This document shows positions 10,125 to 19,404 of a DNA stretch of 64,000 bases, one piece after another; positions within the stretch are counted from its first letter, which is position 1; every line of letters begins with the position of its first letter. Source of the DNA: Neisseria meningitidis (lineage in GTDB: Bacteria > Pseudomonadota > Gammaproteobacteria > Burkholderiales > Neisseriaceae); assembly GCF_900638555.1 (NCBI RefSeq), contig NZ_LR134525.1, positions 1,674,001 to 1,738,000 on the forward strand, given 5' to 3'. The notes under the pieces were generated by a model. The model was not told where the DNA came from. It did no database searches and was given only the letters and a program-made list of their open reading frames with translations. The translations under genes and the position numbers were made by a program.

Positions 10125-11141
10125 ATGAACACACGTCCCTTTTATTTCGGACTTATATTTATCGCGATTATCGCTATACTTGCTAACTATTTAGGAAACA
10201 CTGATTTTTCCCATCATTATCATATCAGTGCTTTAATTATTGCTATCTTGCTGGGAATGGCAATCGGCAATACCATTTATCCGCAATTTTCAACACAAGT
10301 GGAAAAAGGCGTTTTGTTTGCCAAAGGCGCGCTTCTTCGCACTGGCATTGTGCTGTATGGTTTCCGCCTCACTTTTGGCGATATTGCCGATGTAGGATTA
10401 AATGCTGTCGTTACCGATGCAATCATGCTAATTTCAACCTTCTTTTTTACCGCACTTTTAGGCATTCGTTATCTAAAAATGGATAAACAATTGGTTTATC
10501 TCACTGGGGCAGGTTGCAGCATTTGCGGTGCGGCAGCAGTGATGGCGGCAGAGCCTGTTACCAAAGCAGAATCCCATAAAGTTTCAGTGGCGATTGCCGT
10601 AGTGGTCATTTTCGGGACGCTTGCTATTTTTACTTACCCCTTGTTCTACACGTGGTCACAACATTTAATTAACGCCCATCAATTCGGTATTTATGTTGGT
10701 TCTAGTGTACACGAAGTGGCTCAAGTTTATGCGATTGGGGAAAATATTGATCCTATCGTGGCGAATACTGCCGTCATTTCCAAAATGATCCGAGTGATGA
10801 TGCTCGCCCCCTTTTTATTAATGCTTTCTTGGTTATTAACACGTAGTAATGGAGTATCAGAAAATACATCACACAAAATTACAATTCCTTGGTTTGCTGT
10901 ACTTTTTATTGGTGTTGCCATTTTTAATTCTTTTGATTTATTACCAAAAGAACTCGTGAAATTATTCGTTGAAATCGATTCTTTCTTATTAATTTCATCA
11001 ATGGCTGCGCTTGGCTTAACGACGCAAGCAAGCGCAATCAAAAAGGCAGGATTAAAACCGTTTGTTTTAGGAATACTAACTTATTTATGGCTAGTGGTTG
11101 GTGGATTTTTAGTGAACTATGGAATATCAAAATTAATATAA
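10125..11141 (+). CDS. YeiH/UPF0324 family putative sulfate exporter, Haemophilus-like
   Basis: 338-aa inner-membrane protein with about 9-10 hydrophobic segments; conserved blocks [18 protein letters not shown] (here [18 protein letters not shown]), [18 protein letters not shown] and [13 protein letters not shown] are those of the YeiH family, annotated as putative sulfate exporters. Function is not proven. The start at 10125 has GGAGAG 8 bp upstream; it yields MNTRPFYFG. The gene is clearly more AT-rich than its neighbours, uses TTA and ATT codons freely, and contains a 9-bp Haemophilus uptake signal (10449-10457). Transfer from a Haemophilus-type donor is likely. Confidence 0.88.
10449..10457 (-). 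other. Haemophilus uptake signal sequence (USS)
   Basis: ACCGCACTT on the plus strand is the complement of the USS core AAGTGCGGT. Read on the minus strand it is preceded by AA and followed by AAAAAAGAAGG and then GAAATT, matching the flanking A/T rules of the extended Haemophilus USS. Such a site has no role in Neisseria uptake. Confidence 0.8.
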
Positions 11142-11166
11142 AATTCACTAAAGAGAGCGTTACCCA

Positions 11167-11584
11167 ATGGCACAATTACCGCTATATCTGACTTCTGAAA
11201 TCAAAGACTTTACTGTCGGCACGCCTAAAGTTTTGGAATCATTTTCCAAACATATCCTTATGGTGTTGTCTTTGAAGACGACGGCGACACGGGCTACTTC
11301 TATGCCGCTTCGCAAGACGGGATTATAGATGCCTTGCACATCTATAATGTCGAAGATGTATCCGACAAACATATCCCAATCATGTTTTGATTTTATGGGA
11401 TGATGCCTGCACCATAGCCGCATTGCGTATCAACGACTACATTCATGCCGTCTATGATTTTGTCGCGCAGGCAGGATATTGCCGCAACGGCTTCCCTGAA
11501 GCAGGCGGCGAATGGGTGAAAGTCGAAAACCGCATCTTGGACGATGAATTGCTGGACAAAATCCTATCCCGAAAATCTACATAA
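11167..11584 (+). pseudogene. Frameshifted hypothetical gene (DUF2251-like)
   Basis: Three frames join into one protein-like sequence: MAQLPLYLTSEIKDFTVGTP..., then PYGVVFEDDGDTGYFYAAS... from 11256, then HVLILWDDACTIAALRI... to the stop at 11582. Each change equals loss of one base, near 11250 and near 11383. The parts read continuously and resemble small uncharacterised DUF2251 proteins of about 135-140 aa; that family name is tentative. It starts 25 bp after the YeiH gene, but its composition is ordinary Neisseria. As it stands no full product can be made. Confidence 0.7.
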
Positions 11585-11605
11585 CCTACTCAAAAGGATA
11601 ACACG

Positions 11606-12112
11606 ATGCCCCTGTTAGACAGTTTCAAAGTCGACCACACCCGTATGCACGCCCCCGCCGTACGCGTGGCGAAAACCATGACCACGCCCAAAGGCGACAC
11701 CATTACCGTGTTCGACCTGCGCTTTTGCATTCCCAACAAAGAAATCCTGCCCGAAAAAGGCATACACACGCTGGAGCATTTGTTCGCAGGTTTTATGCGC
11801 GACCACTTGAACGGCAACGGCGTCGAAATCATCGACATTTCCCCGATGGGCTGCCGCACCGGTTTCTACATGAGCCTTATCGGTACGCCTTCCGAACAGC
11901 AGGTCGCCGATGCGTGGCTGGCTTCGATGCAGGATGTGGTCAATGTCAAAGACCAAAGCAAAATCCCTGAGTTGAACGAATACCAATGCGGCACTTATCT
12001 GATGCACTCGCTTGCCGAAGCGCAACAAATCGCGCAAAACGTGTTGGCGCGCAAAGTGGCGGTGAATAAAAACGAAGAACTGACGCTGGATGAAGGGCTG
12101 CTGAACGCCTAA
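11606..12112 (+). CDS. luxS: LuxS, S-ribosylhomocysteine lyase
   Basis: 168-aa metalloenzyme that cleaves S-ribosylhomocysteine to homocysteine and the AI-2 precursor DPD, part of the activated methyl cycle. The metal ligands His54 and His58 are in HTLEH, and the third ligand region with Cys is [12 protein letters not shown]. Full family length. An AAAGGA ribosome site precedes ATG 11606. An inverted DUS pair ends the unit. Confidence 0.98.
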   Translation: MPLLDSFKVDHTRMHAPAVRVAKTMTTPKGDTITVFDLRFCIPNKEILPEKGIHTLEHLFAGFMRDHLNGNGVEIIDISPMGCRTGFYMSLIGTPSEQQVADAWLASMQDVVNVKDQSKIPELNEYQCGTYLMHSLAEAQQIAQNVLARKVAVNKNEELTLDEGLLNA

Positions 12113-12122
12113 TCCGCCAAAA

Positions 12123-12153
12123 ATGCCGTCTGAACAAGGGTTTCAGACGGCAT
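12123..12153. terminator. Inverted DUS pair after luxS
   Basis: Two perfect DUS arms with a 7-base loop followed by TTTG. A TATAAT box at 12167-12172, probably the -10 of polA, follows immediately. Confidence 0.85.
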
Positions 12154-12257
12154 TTGCCTTTTCCGTTATAATCCGGGGTTGTGCGGGGGCGGGTTTTAAG
12201 CCGGCATCGTCCTTCCCTATTTTTTTCTGTCCCTTATCGGTTTTAAGCGGGTTTTTT

Positions 12258-15074
12258 ATGTCCAATAGACCTACACTCCTCCTCGTTGACGGCTCGTCCT
12301 ACCTCTACCGTGCGTATCACGCGATGGGGCAAAACCTGACCGCCCCCGACGGCGCGCCGACGGGTGCGCTGTATGGCGTATTGAATATGTTGCGCCGTTT
12401 GCGGTCGGAATATCCGCACGATTATTGCGCGGTGGTTTTTGATGCGAAAGGCAAAAATTTCCGCCATCAAATGTTTGAAGAATACAAGGCGACGCGCCCG
12501 CCGATGCCCGACGATTTGCGCCCGCAGGCGGAAGCACTGCCGGATTTAGTGCGCCTGACGGGCTGGCCGGTATTGGTGATTGGGCAAGTGGAGGCGGACG
12601 ATGTGATCGGCACGCTGGCGAAACAGGGGGCGGAACATGGTTTGCGAGTCATTGTTTCGACCGGCGATAAGGACATGGCGCAGTTGGTGGATGAGCGCGT
12701 TACGCTGGTGAACACGATGAGCGGAGAAACGCTGGATATTGAAGGCGTGAAGGCAAAATTCGGCGTGCGCCCCGACCAAATCCGCGATTATCTCGCGCTG
12801 ATGGGCGATAAGGTGGACAACGTGCCGGGCGTGGAAAAATGCGGCCCGAAAACGGCGGTGAAGTGGCTGGAAGCCTACGGCTCGTTGCAAGGCGTGATAG
12901 AACACGCTTCGGAAATCAAGGGCAAAGTGGGCGAAAACCTGCAAGCCGCGCTGCCCCAACTGCCGCTGTCGTATGATTTGGTCACGATTAAAACCGATGT
13001 GGACTTGCACGCCGAGCTTTCAGACGGCATCGAAAGCCTGCGCCGTACCGCGCCGAAATGGGCGCAACTGGTTGTCGATTTCAAACGCTGGGGCTTCCGC
13101 ACCTGGCTGAAAGAAGCGGAATCAAACATGAATACCGGCTCGACCGATGATTTGTTCGGCAGCGACAGCATCAGCGAGCAGGCGGCTTTGAATGCGGAAA
13201 TGCCGTTTGAAAAACAAGCCGAAAAAGCCACCGCCCCCGAAAAACTGGATTATCAAGCCGTTACCACCGAAGCGCAGTTTGCCGCTTTGTTGGACAAACT
13301 GTCGCGGGCGGACACAATCGGCATCGATACGGAAACCACGTCATTAGACGCGATGAACGCCTCGCTGGTCGGCATCAGCATCGCTTTCCAAGCAGGCGAA
13401 GCGGTTTACATCCCCGTAGGACACAGCCTGACCGCCGCACCCGAACAGCTTGATTTGCAAGACGTGTTAGGCCGTCTGAAACCGCATTTGGAAAACCCCG
13501 CCCTGAAAAAAATCGGGCAAAACCTCAAATATGACCAACACGTTTTCGCCAATTACGGCATCGCCCTGAACGGCATCGCCGGCGACGCCATGCTCGCTTC
13601 CTACATCATTGAGAGCCATCTCGGACACGGCTTGGACGAATTGTCCGAACGCTGGCTGGGCTTGGAAACCATTACCTACGAATCGTTGTGCGGTAAAGGC
13701 GCGAAGCAAATCGGTTTTGCCGATGTCGCCATCGGGCAGGCGACCGAATACGCCGCCCAAGACGCCGATTTCGCCCTGCGCCTCGAAGCGCACCTGCGCG
13801 CACAAATGGACGAAAAACAGCTTGAAATGTATGAGAAAATGGAGCTGCCCGTCGCGCAGGTATTGTTTGAAATGGAACGCAACGGCGTGCAAATCGACCG
13901 CGCCGAACTCGCCCGCCAAAGCGCAGAACTCGGCGCCGAGCTGATGAAGCTTGAACAAGAAGCCTATGCCGCCGCAGGACAGCCGTTCAACCTCAACTCG
14001 CCCAAACAGCTTCAAGAAATCCTGTTCGACAAAATGGGCATCCCCACCAAAGGCCTGAAAAAAACCGCCAAAGGCGGCATTTCCACCAACGAAGCCGTGC
14101 TCGAACAGCTCGCGCCCGACTACCCCCTGCCCAAAATCATCCTGCAAAACCGCAGCCTGGCAAAACTCAAATCCACCTACACCGACAAACTGCCCGAAAT
14201 GATTTCCCCCAAAGACGGCCGCGTGCATACCACCTACGCCCAAGCCGTCGCCATTACAGGACGCTTGGCAAGCAACAACCCCAACCTGCAAAACATCCCC
14301 ATCCGCACCGCCGAAGGCCGACGCGTGCGCCGCGCCTTCACCGCACCGCAAGGCAGCGTCATCGTTTCCGCCGACTATTCCCAAATCGAGCTGCGCATCA
14401 TGGCGCACCTCTCCGGCGACAAAACCCTCATTGCCGCGTTCCAAAACGGCGAAGACGTACACCGCCGCACCGCCGCCGAAGTGTTCGGCATCGTCCCCGA
14501 AAACGTCTCGTCCGAACAACGCCGCTACGCCAAAACCATCAACTTCGGCCTGATTTACGGCATGGGCCAATACGGCCTTGCCAAATCATTGGGCATCGAC
14601 AACATCTCCGCTAAAAACTTTATCGACCGCTACTTCGCCCGCTACCCCGGCGTCGCCGAATACATGCAGCGCACCAAAGAACAAGCCGCCGCCCAAGGCT
14701 TTGTCGAAACCCTGTTCGGCAGAAGGCTCTATTTGCCCGACATCCGCAACAAAAACACCAACGCCCGCGCCGGAGCCGAACGCGCAGCCATCAACGCTCC
14801 CATGCAGGGCACCGCGTCCGACCTCATCAAACGCGCCATGATAGACGTGTCCCGCTGGCTTTCAGAGTGCGAAGCCTCCCCGTGGGACGAACTCTTACAA
14901 AGCAAACTGATTATGCAGGTGCATGACGAACTGGTGCTGGAAGTCGTTGAAACCGAACTGGATTTTGTCAAAGAAAAACTGCCGCAGATTATGGCGAAAG
15001 TGGACGGCGGATTATTGGATGTACCGCTGGTGGCTGAGGTTGGCGTAGGGGAGAATTGGGAAGAGGCACATTGA
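12258..15074 (+). CDS. polA: DNA polymerase I
   Basis: 938 aa; fills gaps and removes RNA primers in replication and repair. The N-terminal 5'-3' exonuclease (about 1-300) has LLLVDGSSYLYRAYHA and VSTGDKDMAQLV; the 3'-5' proofreading domain has IGIDTETTSLDA with the metal-binding Asp and Glu, so proofreading looks intact; the polymerase domain has SADYSQIELRIMAHLSGD, the O-helix RRYAKTINFGLIYGMG and the catalytic VHDELVLE. I chose ATG 12258 (MSNRPTLLLVDGSS) over the open frame from 12123, which begins in a DUS. Candidate -10 TATAAT at 12167-12172. Confidence 0.97.
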   Translation: MSNRPTLLLVDGSSYLYRAYHAMGQNLTAPDGAPTGALYGVLNMLRRLRSEYPHDYCAVVFDAKGKNFRHQMFEEYKATRPPMPDDLRPQAEALPDLVRLTGWPVLVIGQVEADDVIGTLAKQGAEHGLRVIVSTGDKDMAQLVDERVTLVNTMSGETLDIEGVKAKFGVRPDQIRDYLALMGDKVDNVPGVEKCGPKTAVKWLEAYGSLQGVIEHASEIKGKVGENLQAALPQLPLSYDLVTIKTDVDLHAELSDGIESLRRTAPKWAQLVVDFKRWGFRTWLKEAESNMNTGSTDDLFGSDSISEQAALNAEMPFEKQAEKATAPEKLDYQAVTTEAQFAALLDKLSRADTIGIDTETTSLDAMNASLVGISIAFQAGEAVYIPVGHSLTAAPEQLDLQDVLGRLKPHLENPALKKIGQNLKYDQHVFANYGIALNGIAGDAMLASYIIESHLGHGLDELSERWLGLETITYESLCGKGAKQIGFADVAIGQATEYAAQDADFALRLEAHLRAQMDEKQLEMYEKMELPVAQVLFEMERNGVQIDRAELARQSAELGAELMKLEQEAYAAAGQPFNLNSPKQLQEILFDKMGIPTKGLKKTAKGGISTNEAVLEQLAPDYPLPKIILQNRSLAKLKSTYTDKLPEMISPKDGRVHTTYAQAVAITGRLASNNPNLQNIPIRTAEGRRVRRAFTAPQGSVIVSADYSQIELRIMAHLSGDKTLIAAFQNGEDVHRRTAAEVFGIVPENVSSEQRRYAKTINFGLIYGMGQYGLAKSLGIDNISAKNFIDRYFARYPGVAEYMQRTKEQAAAQGFVETLFGRRLYLPDIRNKNTNARAGAERAAINAPMQGTASDLIKRAMIDVSRWLSECEASPWDELLQSKLIMQVHDELVLEVVETELDFVKEKLPQIMAKVDGGLLDVPLVAEVGVGENWEEAH

Positions 15075-15149
15075 TTGAAAGGTGTTATATGCTATCTTTA
15101 TTTAAATAAAATTTAATTTTTGGTATATTTTTTCTAAATGTTCCTATAG

Positions 15150-15304
15150 TATAGTGGATTAACAAAAATCAGGACAAGGCGACGAAGCCGCAGACAGTAC
15201 AAATAGTACGGAACCGATTCACTTGGTGCTTCAGCACCTTAGAGAATCGTTCTCTTTGAGCTAAGGCGAGACAACGCTGTACTGGTTTTTGTTAATCCGC
15301 TATA
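15150..15304. repeat. Correia element (CREE), 155 bp
   Basis: Begins TATAGTGGATTAAC and ends GTTAATCCGCTATA, so the right terminus carries a T-to-C variant also seen at 30455. Full-length type with the internal segment (AACCGATTCACTTGGTGCTT...) that holds the IHF-site region. Confidence 0.92.
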
Positions 15305-15354
15305 TTCCGCCATCTCTAAGATTTACAGCGATACACGGGTGATTTAAGGAATGC

Positions 15355-15653
15355 CCGAACCGTCATTCCCGCAACTTTTCGTCATTCCCACGAAAGTGGG
15401 AATCTAGAAATAAAAAGCAGCAGGAATTTATCGGAAATAACTGAAACCGAACAGACTAGATTCCCGCCTGCGTGGGAATGACAATTCATAAGTTTCCCGA
15501 AATTCCAACATAACCGAAACCTGACAATAACCGTAGCAACTGAACCGTCATTCCCGCGAACGCGGGAATCTAGACCTTAGAACAACAGCAATATTCAAAG
15601 ATTATCTGAAAGTCCGAGATTCTAGATTCCCGCTTTCGCGGGAATGACGAAAA
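15355..15653. repeat. NIMES block with dRS3 repeats
   Basis: At least five dRS3 motifs with RS spacers between the Correia element and IS1106. The unit at 15570-15650 (TAGACCTTAGAACAACAGCA onward) recurs at about 26731 and 30261. The IS begins directly after the last dRS3. Confidence 0.85.
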
Positions 15654-15799
15654 GAGACCTTTGCAAAATTCCTTTCCCCCCAACAACCGAAACCCCAACA
15701 CAGGTTTTCGGCTGTTTTCGCCCCAAATACCTCCTAATTCTACCCAAATCCCCCTTAATCCTGCCCGGATACCCGATAATCAGGCATCCGGGCCGCCTT

Positions 15800-16960
15800 T
15801 TAGGCGCAAACAGGCGCACTTAGCCTGTTGGCCGCTTTCAACAGGTTCAAACACATCGCCTTCAGATGGCTTTGCGCACTCACTTTAATCAGTCCGAAAT
15901 AGGCTGCCCGCGCATAGCGGAATTTACGGTGCAGCGTACCGAAGCTTTGTTCAACCACATAACGGGTCTTCGACAAATATCGGTTGCGTTTGGTTTGCGC
16001 CTCCGACAGCGGACGGTTGCGGCAGGTTTTGCGCATAATGCCGTCCAACAACTGACGCTCTTCCAGATGTTGCCGGTTTTCCGCACTGTCGTAGCCTTTG
16101 TCGGCATAGACGGTCGTACCTTTGGGCAGTCCTTCCAACAAAGGCGACAGGTGTTTGCACTCATGGGCATTGGCGGGGGTAATGTGCAGTTTCTCGATAT
16201 AGCCTTCTGCATCGGTACGGGTATGTTGTTTGTAACCGAGTTTGTAGAGGCCGTTTTTCTTGATCCAACGGGCATCTTTGTCTTTGCTCGGTGTGGTTTG
16301 GCCGCTGACTTGTCCTTCCTCATCGACTTCTATGGCCTGGCGCTGTTTGCTGCCGGCGGTCTGAATAATGGTGGCATCAACGACGGCGGCGGATGCTTTC
16401 TCTACTTTTAAGCCTTTTTCGGTCAGTTGTCGGTTGATCAGTTCCAGCAATTCGGACAGGGTGTCGTCTTGCGCCAGCCGGTTGCGGTAGCGGCATAAAG
16501 TATAGTGGATTAACAAAAATCAGGACAAGGCGACGAAGCCGCAGACAGTACAAATAGTACGGAACCGATTCACTTGGTGCTTCAGCACCTTAGAGAATCG
16601 TTCTCTTTGAGCTAAGGCGAGGCAACGCCGTACTGGTTTTTGTTAATCCACTATACTGTAATCAGGGATGCTCAGTTCGTCGAAACGGCAAAACAGGTTG
16701 AAGTCGATGCGGGTGATGGAGCTGTGTTCGAGTTCGGGATCGGAGAGACTGTGCCATTGTCCGAGCAGGACGGCTTTGAACATGGACAACAGCGGGTAGG
16801 CGGGACGGCCGCGGTGGTCTCGGAGGTAACGGTTTTTTTGACGGTTCAGGTACTGCTCGATCGGCTGCCAATCAATCACCCGGTCCAACTTCAATAGTGG
16901 GAAACGGTCGATGTGTTTGGCAATCATGGCTTGGGCGGTTTGCCGGAAGAAGGTGCTCAT
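15800..16960 (-). pseudogene. IS1106 transposase, disrupted by Correia insertion
   Basis: The reading frame starts at 16960 (MSTFFRQTAQAMIAKHIDRF) and runs to IPDYS, where a Correia element brings an in-frame stop (16643). Beyond the element the frame resumes at TLCRYRNRLAQDD and continues to the C-terminus at 15800, including the IS5-type DDE parts VDATIIQTAGS, YADKGYDSAENR and VEQSFGTLHRKF. Removing the element and one TA copy restores a full transposase, so the insertion alone killed this copy. Confidence 0.92.
16501..16655. repeat. Correia element inside IS1106 transposase
   Basis: 155-bp element TATAGTGG...CCACTATA. Comparison with IS1106 copy 2 shows insertion at a TA that was duplicated, the known Correia target. 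It also shows that the Correia element moved after the IS had arrived. Confidence 0.93.
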
Positions 16961-17023
16961 GAGAAATCTCCTAAATGTCTTGGTGGGAATTTAGGGGATT
17001 TTGGGGAATTTTGCAAAGGTCTC

Positions 17024-17244
17024 AGGCGGATGAAATCAACCGATATTCAAACACAGTCATTTTTAGCGCATTTTCAGCGTATCGTTAATGCGGAAAATTT
17101 CGTGAACAGGTTTTTTGCACAGGCCTCCGCCTCGTTTCGCGGGATGGGAAACCGTATTAGAAAACGGACGCACGCAACATAAACCTCGAAAGTGATGATA
17201 AGATGATGATTTAACGTACTGCTTTAATTATTTAAGGAATTATC
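17024..17244. other. Region between IS1106 copy 1 and the Fic gene
   Basis: An open stretch from the IS edge to a TAA at 17180-17182 would encode about 50 residues beginning MKSTDIQTQSFLAHF; I do not recognise it, and it may be the 3' end of a gene cut by the IS or mere chance. The last 60 bases are AT-rich and probably contain the fic promoter; AAGGAATT precedes ATG 17245. Confidence 0.35.
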
Positions 17245-17916
17245 ATGTTTCCCGACAAATACAAGTTGAGTTTGAAAGAAAATATTTTTTTGGCAAAGAA
17301 AGTATTGGTTGCCCAAATTCACAACCTCAGCCGTTTTGAGAATTGTCAGACGACCTTATTGCAGACTGAGCAAATTATCCATGGCAAAAATGTAGCCTCC
17401 GCGTCACTGGAAGACATCCAAACCATCTTGAACCTGAAACGTGCCTATCAATATGTGATTTCGCATATTTCAAACGGCGAACCGGTCGATATTTCACTCC
17501 TTAAAAAAATCAACAACATTGTTGCCAAGGACGATTCTTTGGCACCCGGTGATTTCCGTACCGGTTCGGTCGGCGTAACGCTATTGGACGGTTCCCGTCA
17601 TGCCCCGAATCCAGTGAAGGAAATTGAAGTGGCCCGCGTGTTACAAAATATCGGACTGCAAAGCGGTTCGACGACGGAGGCAGCCGTCCGTTTTATGCTT
17701 TATTGTATGCGGCAGCAGGTTTTTTGGGACGGCAACAAACGAACGGCAACCTTATTTGCCAACGGTCTGATGATGGCGGGGGGCTGCGGCATCTTGGAAA
17801 TCTCCGAAATGCAGATGCCGCAATTCAATGAAAAACTGTCCGCATTCTATCGCTCCGGCGACGATACCGATATTTCCAAGTTTGTGTATCAAAATTGTAT
17901 ATCGGGCATAGACTGA
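17245..17916 (+). CDS. Fic/Doc family protein lacking the catalytic His, 3' end cut by IS1106
   Basis: 223 aa as it stands. Fic proteins normally transfer AMP or another nucleotide part to target proteins using the motif HxFx(D/E)GNxR. Here the core reads RQQVFWDGNKRTATLFAN (about residues 153-170), so Gln replaces the catalytic His while Asp, Gly, Asn, Lys and Arg remain. An upstream GDFRTGSVGVTLLDGSRHAP loop is typical of Fic. The stop lies in the first two bases of IS1106 copy 2. Joining across the IS adds YFGTDEDIDFPDPPNMG and a natural stop (19239-19295), so only about 17 residues are lost. Activity is doubtful on two counts; it is not the well-studied NmFic. Confidence 0.82.
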   Translation: MFPDKYKLSLKENIFLAKKVLVAQIHNLSRFENCQTTLLQTEQIIHGKNVASASLEDIQTILNLKRAYQYVISHISNGEPVDISLLKKINNIVAKDDSLAPGDFRTGSVGVTLLDGSRHAPNPVKEIEVARVLQNIGLQSGSTTEAAVRFMLYCMRQQVFWDGNKRTATLFANGLMMAGGCGILEISEMQMPQFNEKLSAFYRSGDDTDISKFVYQNCISGID

Positions 17917-17977
17917 GACCTTTGCAAAATTCCCCAAAATCCCCTAAATTCCCACCAAGACATTTAGGGGATTTCTC

Positions 17978-19089
17978 ATGAGCACCTTCTTTCAACAAAC
18001 CGCCCAAGCCATGATTGCCAAACACATCGACCGTTTCCCGCTATTGAAGTTGGACCGGGTGATTGATTGGCAGCCGATCGAACAGTACCTGAATCGTCAA
18101 AGAACCCGTTACCTTAGAGACCACCGCGGCCGTCCCGCCTATCCCCTGCTGTCCATGTTCAAAGCCGTCCTGCTCGGACAATGGCACAGTCTCTCCGATC
18201 CCGAACTCGAACACAGCCTCATTACCCGCATCGATTTCAACCTGTTTTGCCGTTTTGACGAACTAAGCATCCCCGATTACAGCACCTTATGCCGCTACCG
18301 CAACTGGCTGGCGCAAGACGACACCCTGTCCGAACTGTTGGAACTGATTAACTGCCAACTGACCGAAAAAGGCTTAAAAGTAGAGAAAGCATCCGCCGCC
18401 GTCATTGACGCCACCATTATTCAGACCGCTGGCAGCAAACAGCGTCAGGCCATAGAAGTTGACGAAGAAGGACAAATCAGCGGCCAAACCACACCGAGTA
18501 AGGACAGCGATGCCCGTTGATCAAGAAAAACGGCCTCTACAAACTCGGTTACAAACAACATACCCGTACCGATGCAGAAGGCTATATCGAGAAACTGCAC
18601 ATCACCCCCGCCAATGCCCATGAGTGCAAACACCTGTCGCCGTTGTTGGAAGGGATAGCTGAAGGTACGACCGTCTATGCCGACAAAGGCTACGACAGTG
18701 CGGAAAACCGGCAACATCTGAAAGAACATCGGTTGCAGAACGGCATTATGCGCAAAGCCTGCCGCAACCGTCCGCTGACGGAAACGCAAACCAAACGTAA
18801 CCGATATTTATCGAAGACCCGTTATAGTGGATTAAATTTAAATCAGGACAAGGCGACGAAGCCGCAGACAGTACAAATAGTACGGCAAGGCGAGGCAACA
18901 CCGTACTGGTTTAAATTTAATCCACTATATGTGGTCGAACAGAGCTTCGGTACGCTGCACCGTAAATTCCGCTATGCGCGGGCAGCCTATTTCGGGCTGA
19001 GCAAAGTGAGTGCACAAAGCCATCTGAAGGCGATGTGTTTGAACCTTTTGAAAGCGGCCAACAGGCTAAGTGCGCCCGCTGCCGCCTAA
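17978..19089 (+). pseudogene. IS1106 transposase, frameshifted and with in-frame Correia insertion
   Basis: Frame 1 runs from MSTFFQQTAQAMIAKH to TTPSKDSDAR and stops at 18518-18520, where loss of one G (compare ARWIKKNG in copy 1) shifts the frame. The second part continues from IKKNGLYKLGYK to the end. Within it a Correia element adds exactly 35 codons between KTRY and VVEQSFG and leaves the frame open. The frameshift alone makes this copy inactive. Confidence 0.92.
18823..18929. repeat. Short Correia element (107 bp) inside IS1106 transposase
   Basis: Ends TATAGTGGATTAAATTT and its complement. It lacks the internal 50-bp segment of the long type. Insertion at a duplicated TA gives a net gain of 105 bp, a multiple of three. 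Confidence 0.92.
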
Positions 19090-19238
19090 AAAGCAGCCCG
19101 GATGCCTGATTATCGGGTGTCCGTGGAGGATTAAGGGGGTATTTGGGTAGAATTAGGAGGTATTTGGGGCGAAAATAGACGAAAACCTGTGTTTGGGTTT
19201 CGGCTGTCGGGAGGGAAAGGAATTTTGCAAAGGTCTCA

Positions 19239-19295
19239 GACTATTTCGGCACGGACGAAGATATAGATTTCCCCGACCCACCAAACATGGGCTAA
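19239..19295 (+). pseudogene. Severed 3' end of the Fic gene
   Basis: Continues the Fic frame past the IS: YFGTDEDIDFPDPPNMG and TAA. Between here and app (19296-19404) I see nothing recognisable. Confidence 0.75.
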
Positions 19296-19404
19296 AAATC
19301 AATTTGACGGTTATCAGACAATGGAGCAGGCACAAGGCGGCGGCAGAAAAAGGGTTTGACAGCGCACGGTGGCATCGTCAGACCCCTTTCGGCATATCCG
19401 GCGG

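Larger units (their letters stand above)
15654..17023 (-). mobile_element. IS1106 copy 1 (IS5 family), interrupted by a Correia element
   Basis: Terminal inverted repeats GAGACCTTTGCAAAATTCC at 15654-15672 and complement at 17005-17023. The transposase lies on the minus strand. A 155-bp Correia element sits inside it. The two flanks (NIMES on the left, unknown sequence on the right) share no target duplication, so DNA next to this copy has probably been deleted or rearranged. Confidence 0.92.
17915..19237 (+). mobile_element. IS1106 copy 2 (IS5 family), inserted in the Fic gene
   Basis: Terminal repeats at 17915 and up to 19237, in the opposite orientation to copy 1. AGACT occurs on both sides (17910-17914 and 19238-19242), consistent with a short target duplication. 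Carries a 107-bp Correia element and a frameshifted transposase. Confidence 0.93.

Noticed and set aside
17915..19237. Active IS1106
   Set aside because: Both copies have broken transposase frames (Correia insertion; single-base loss), so neither can move by itself.
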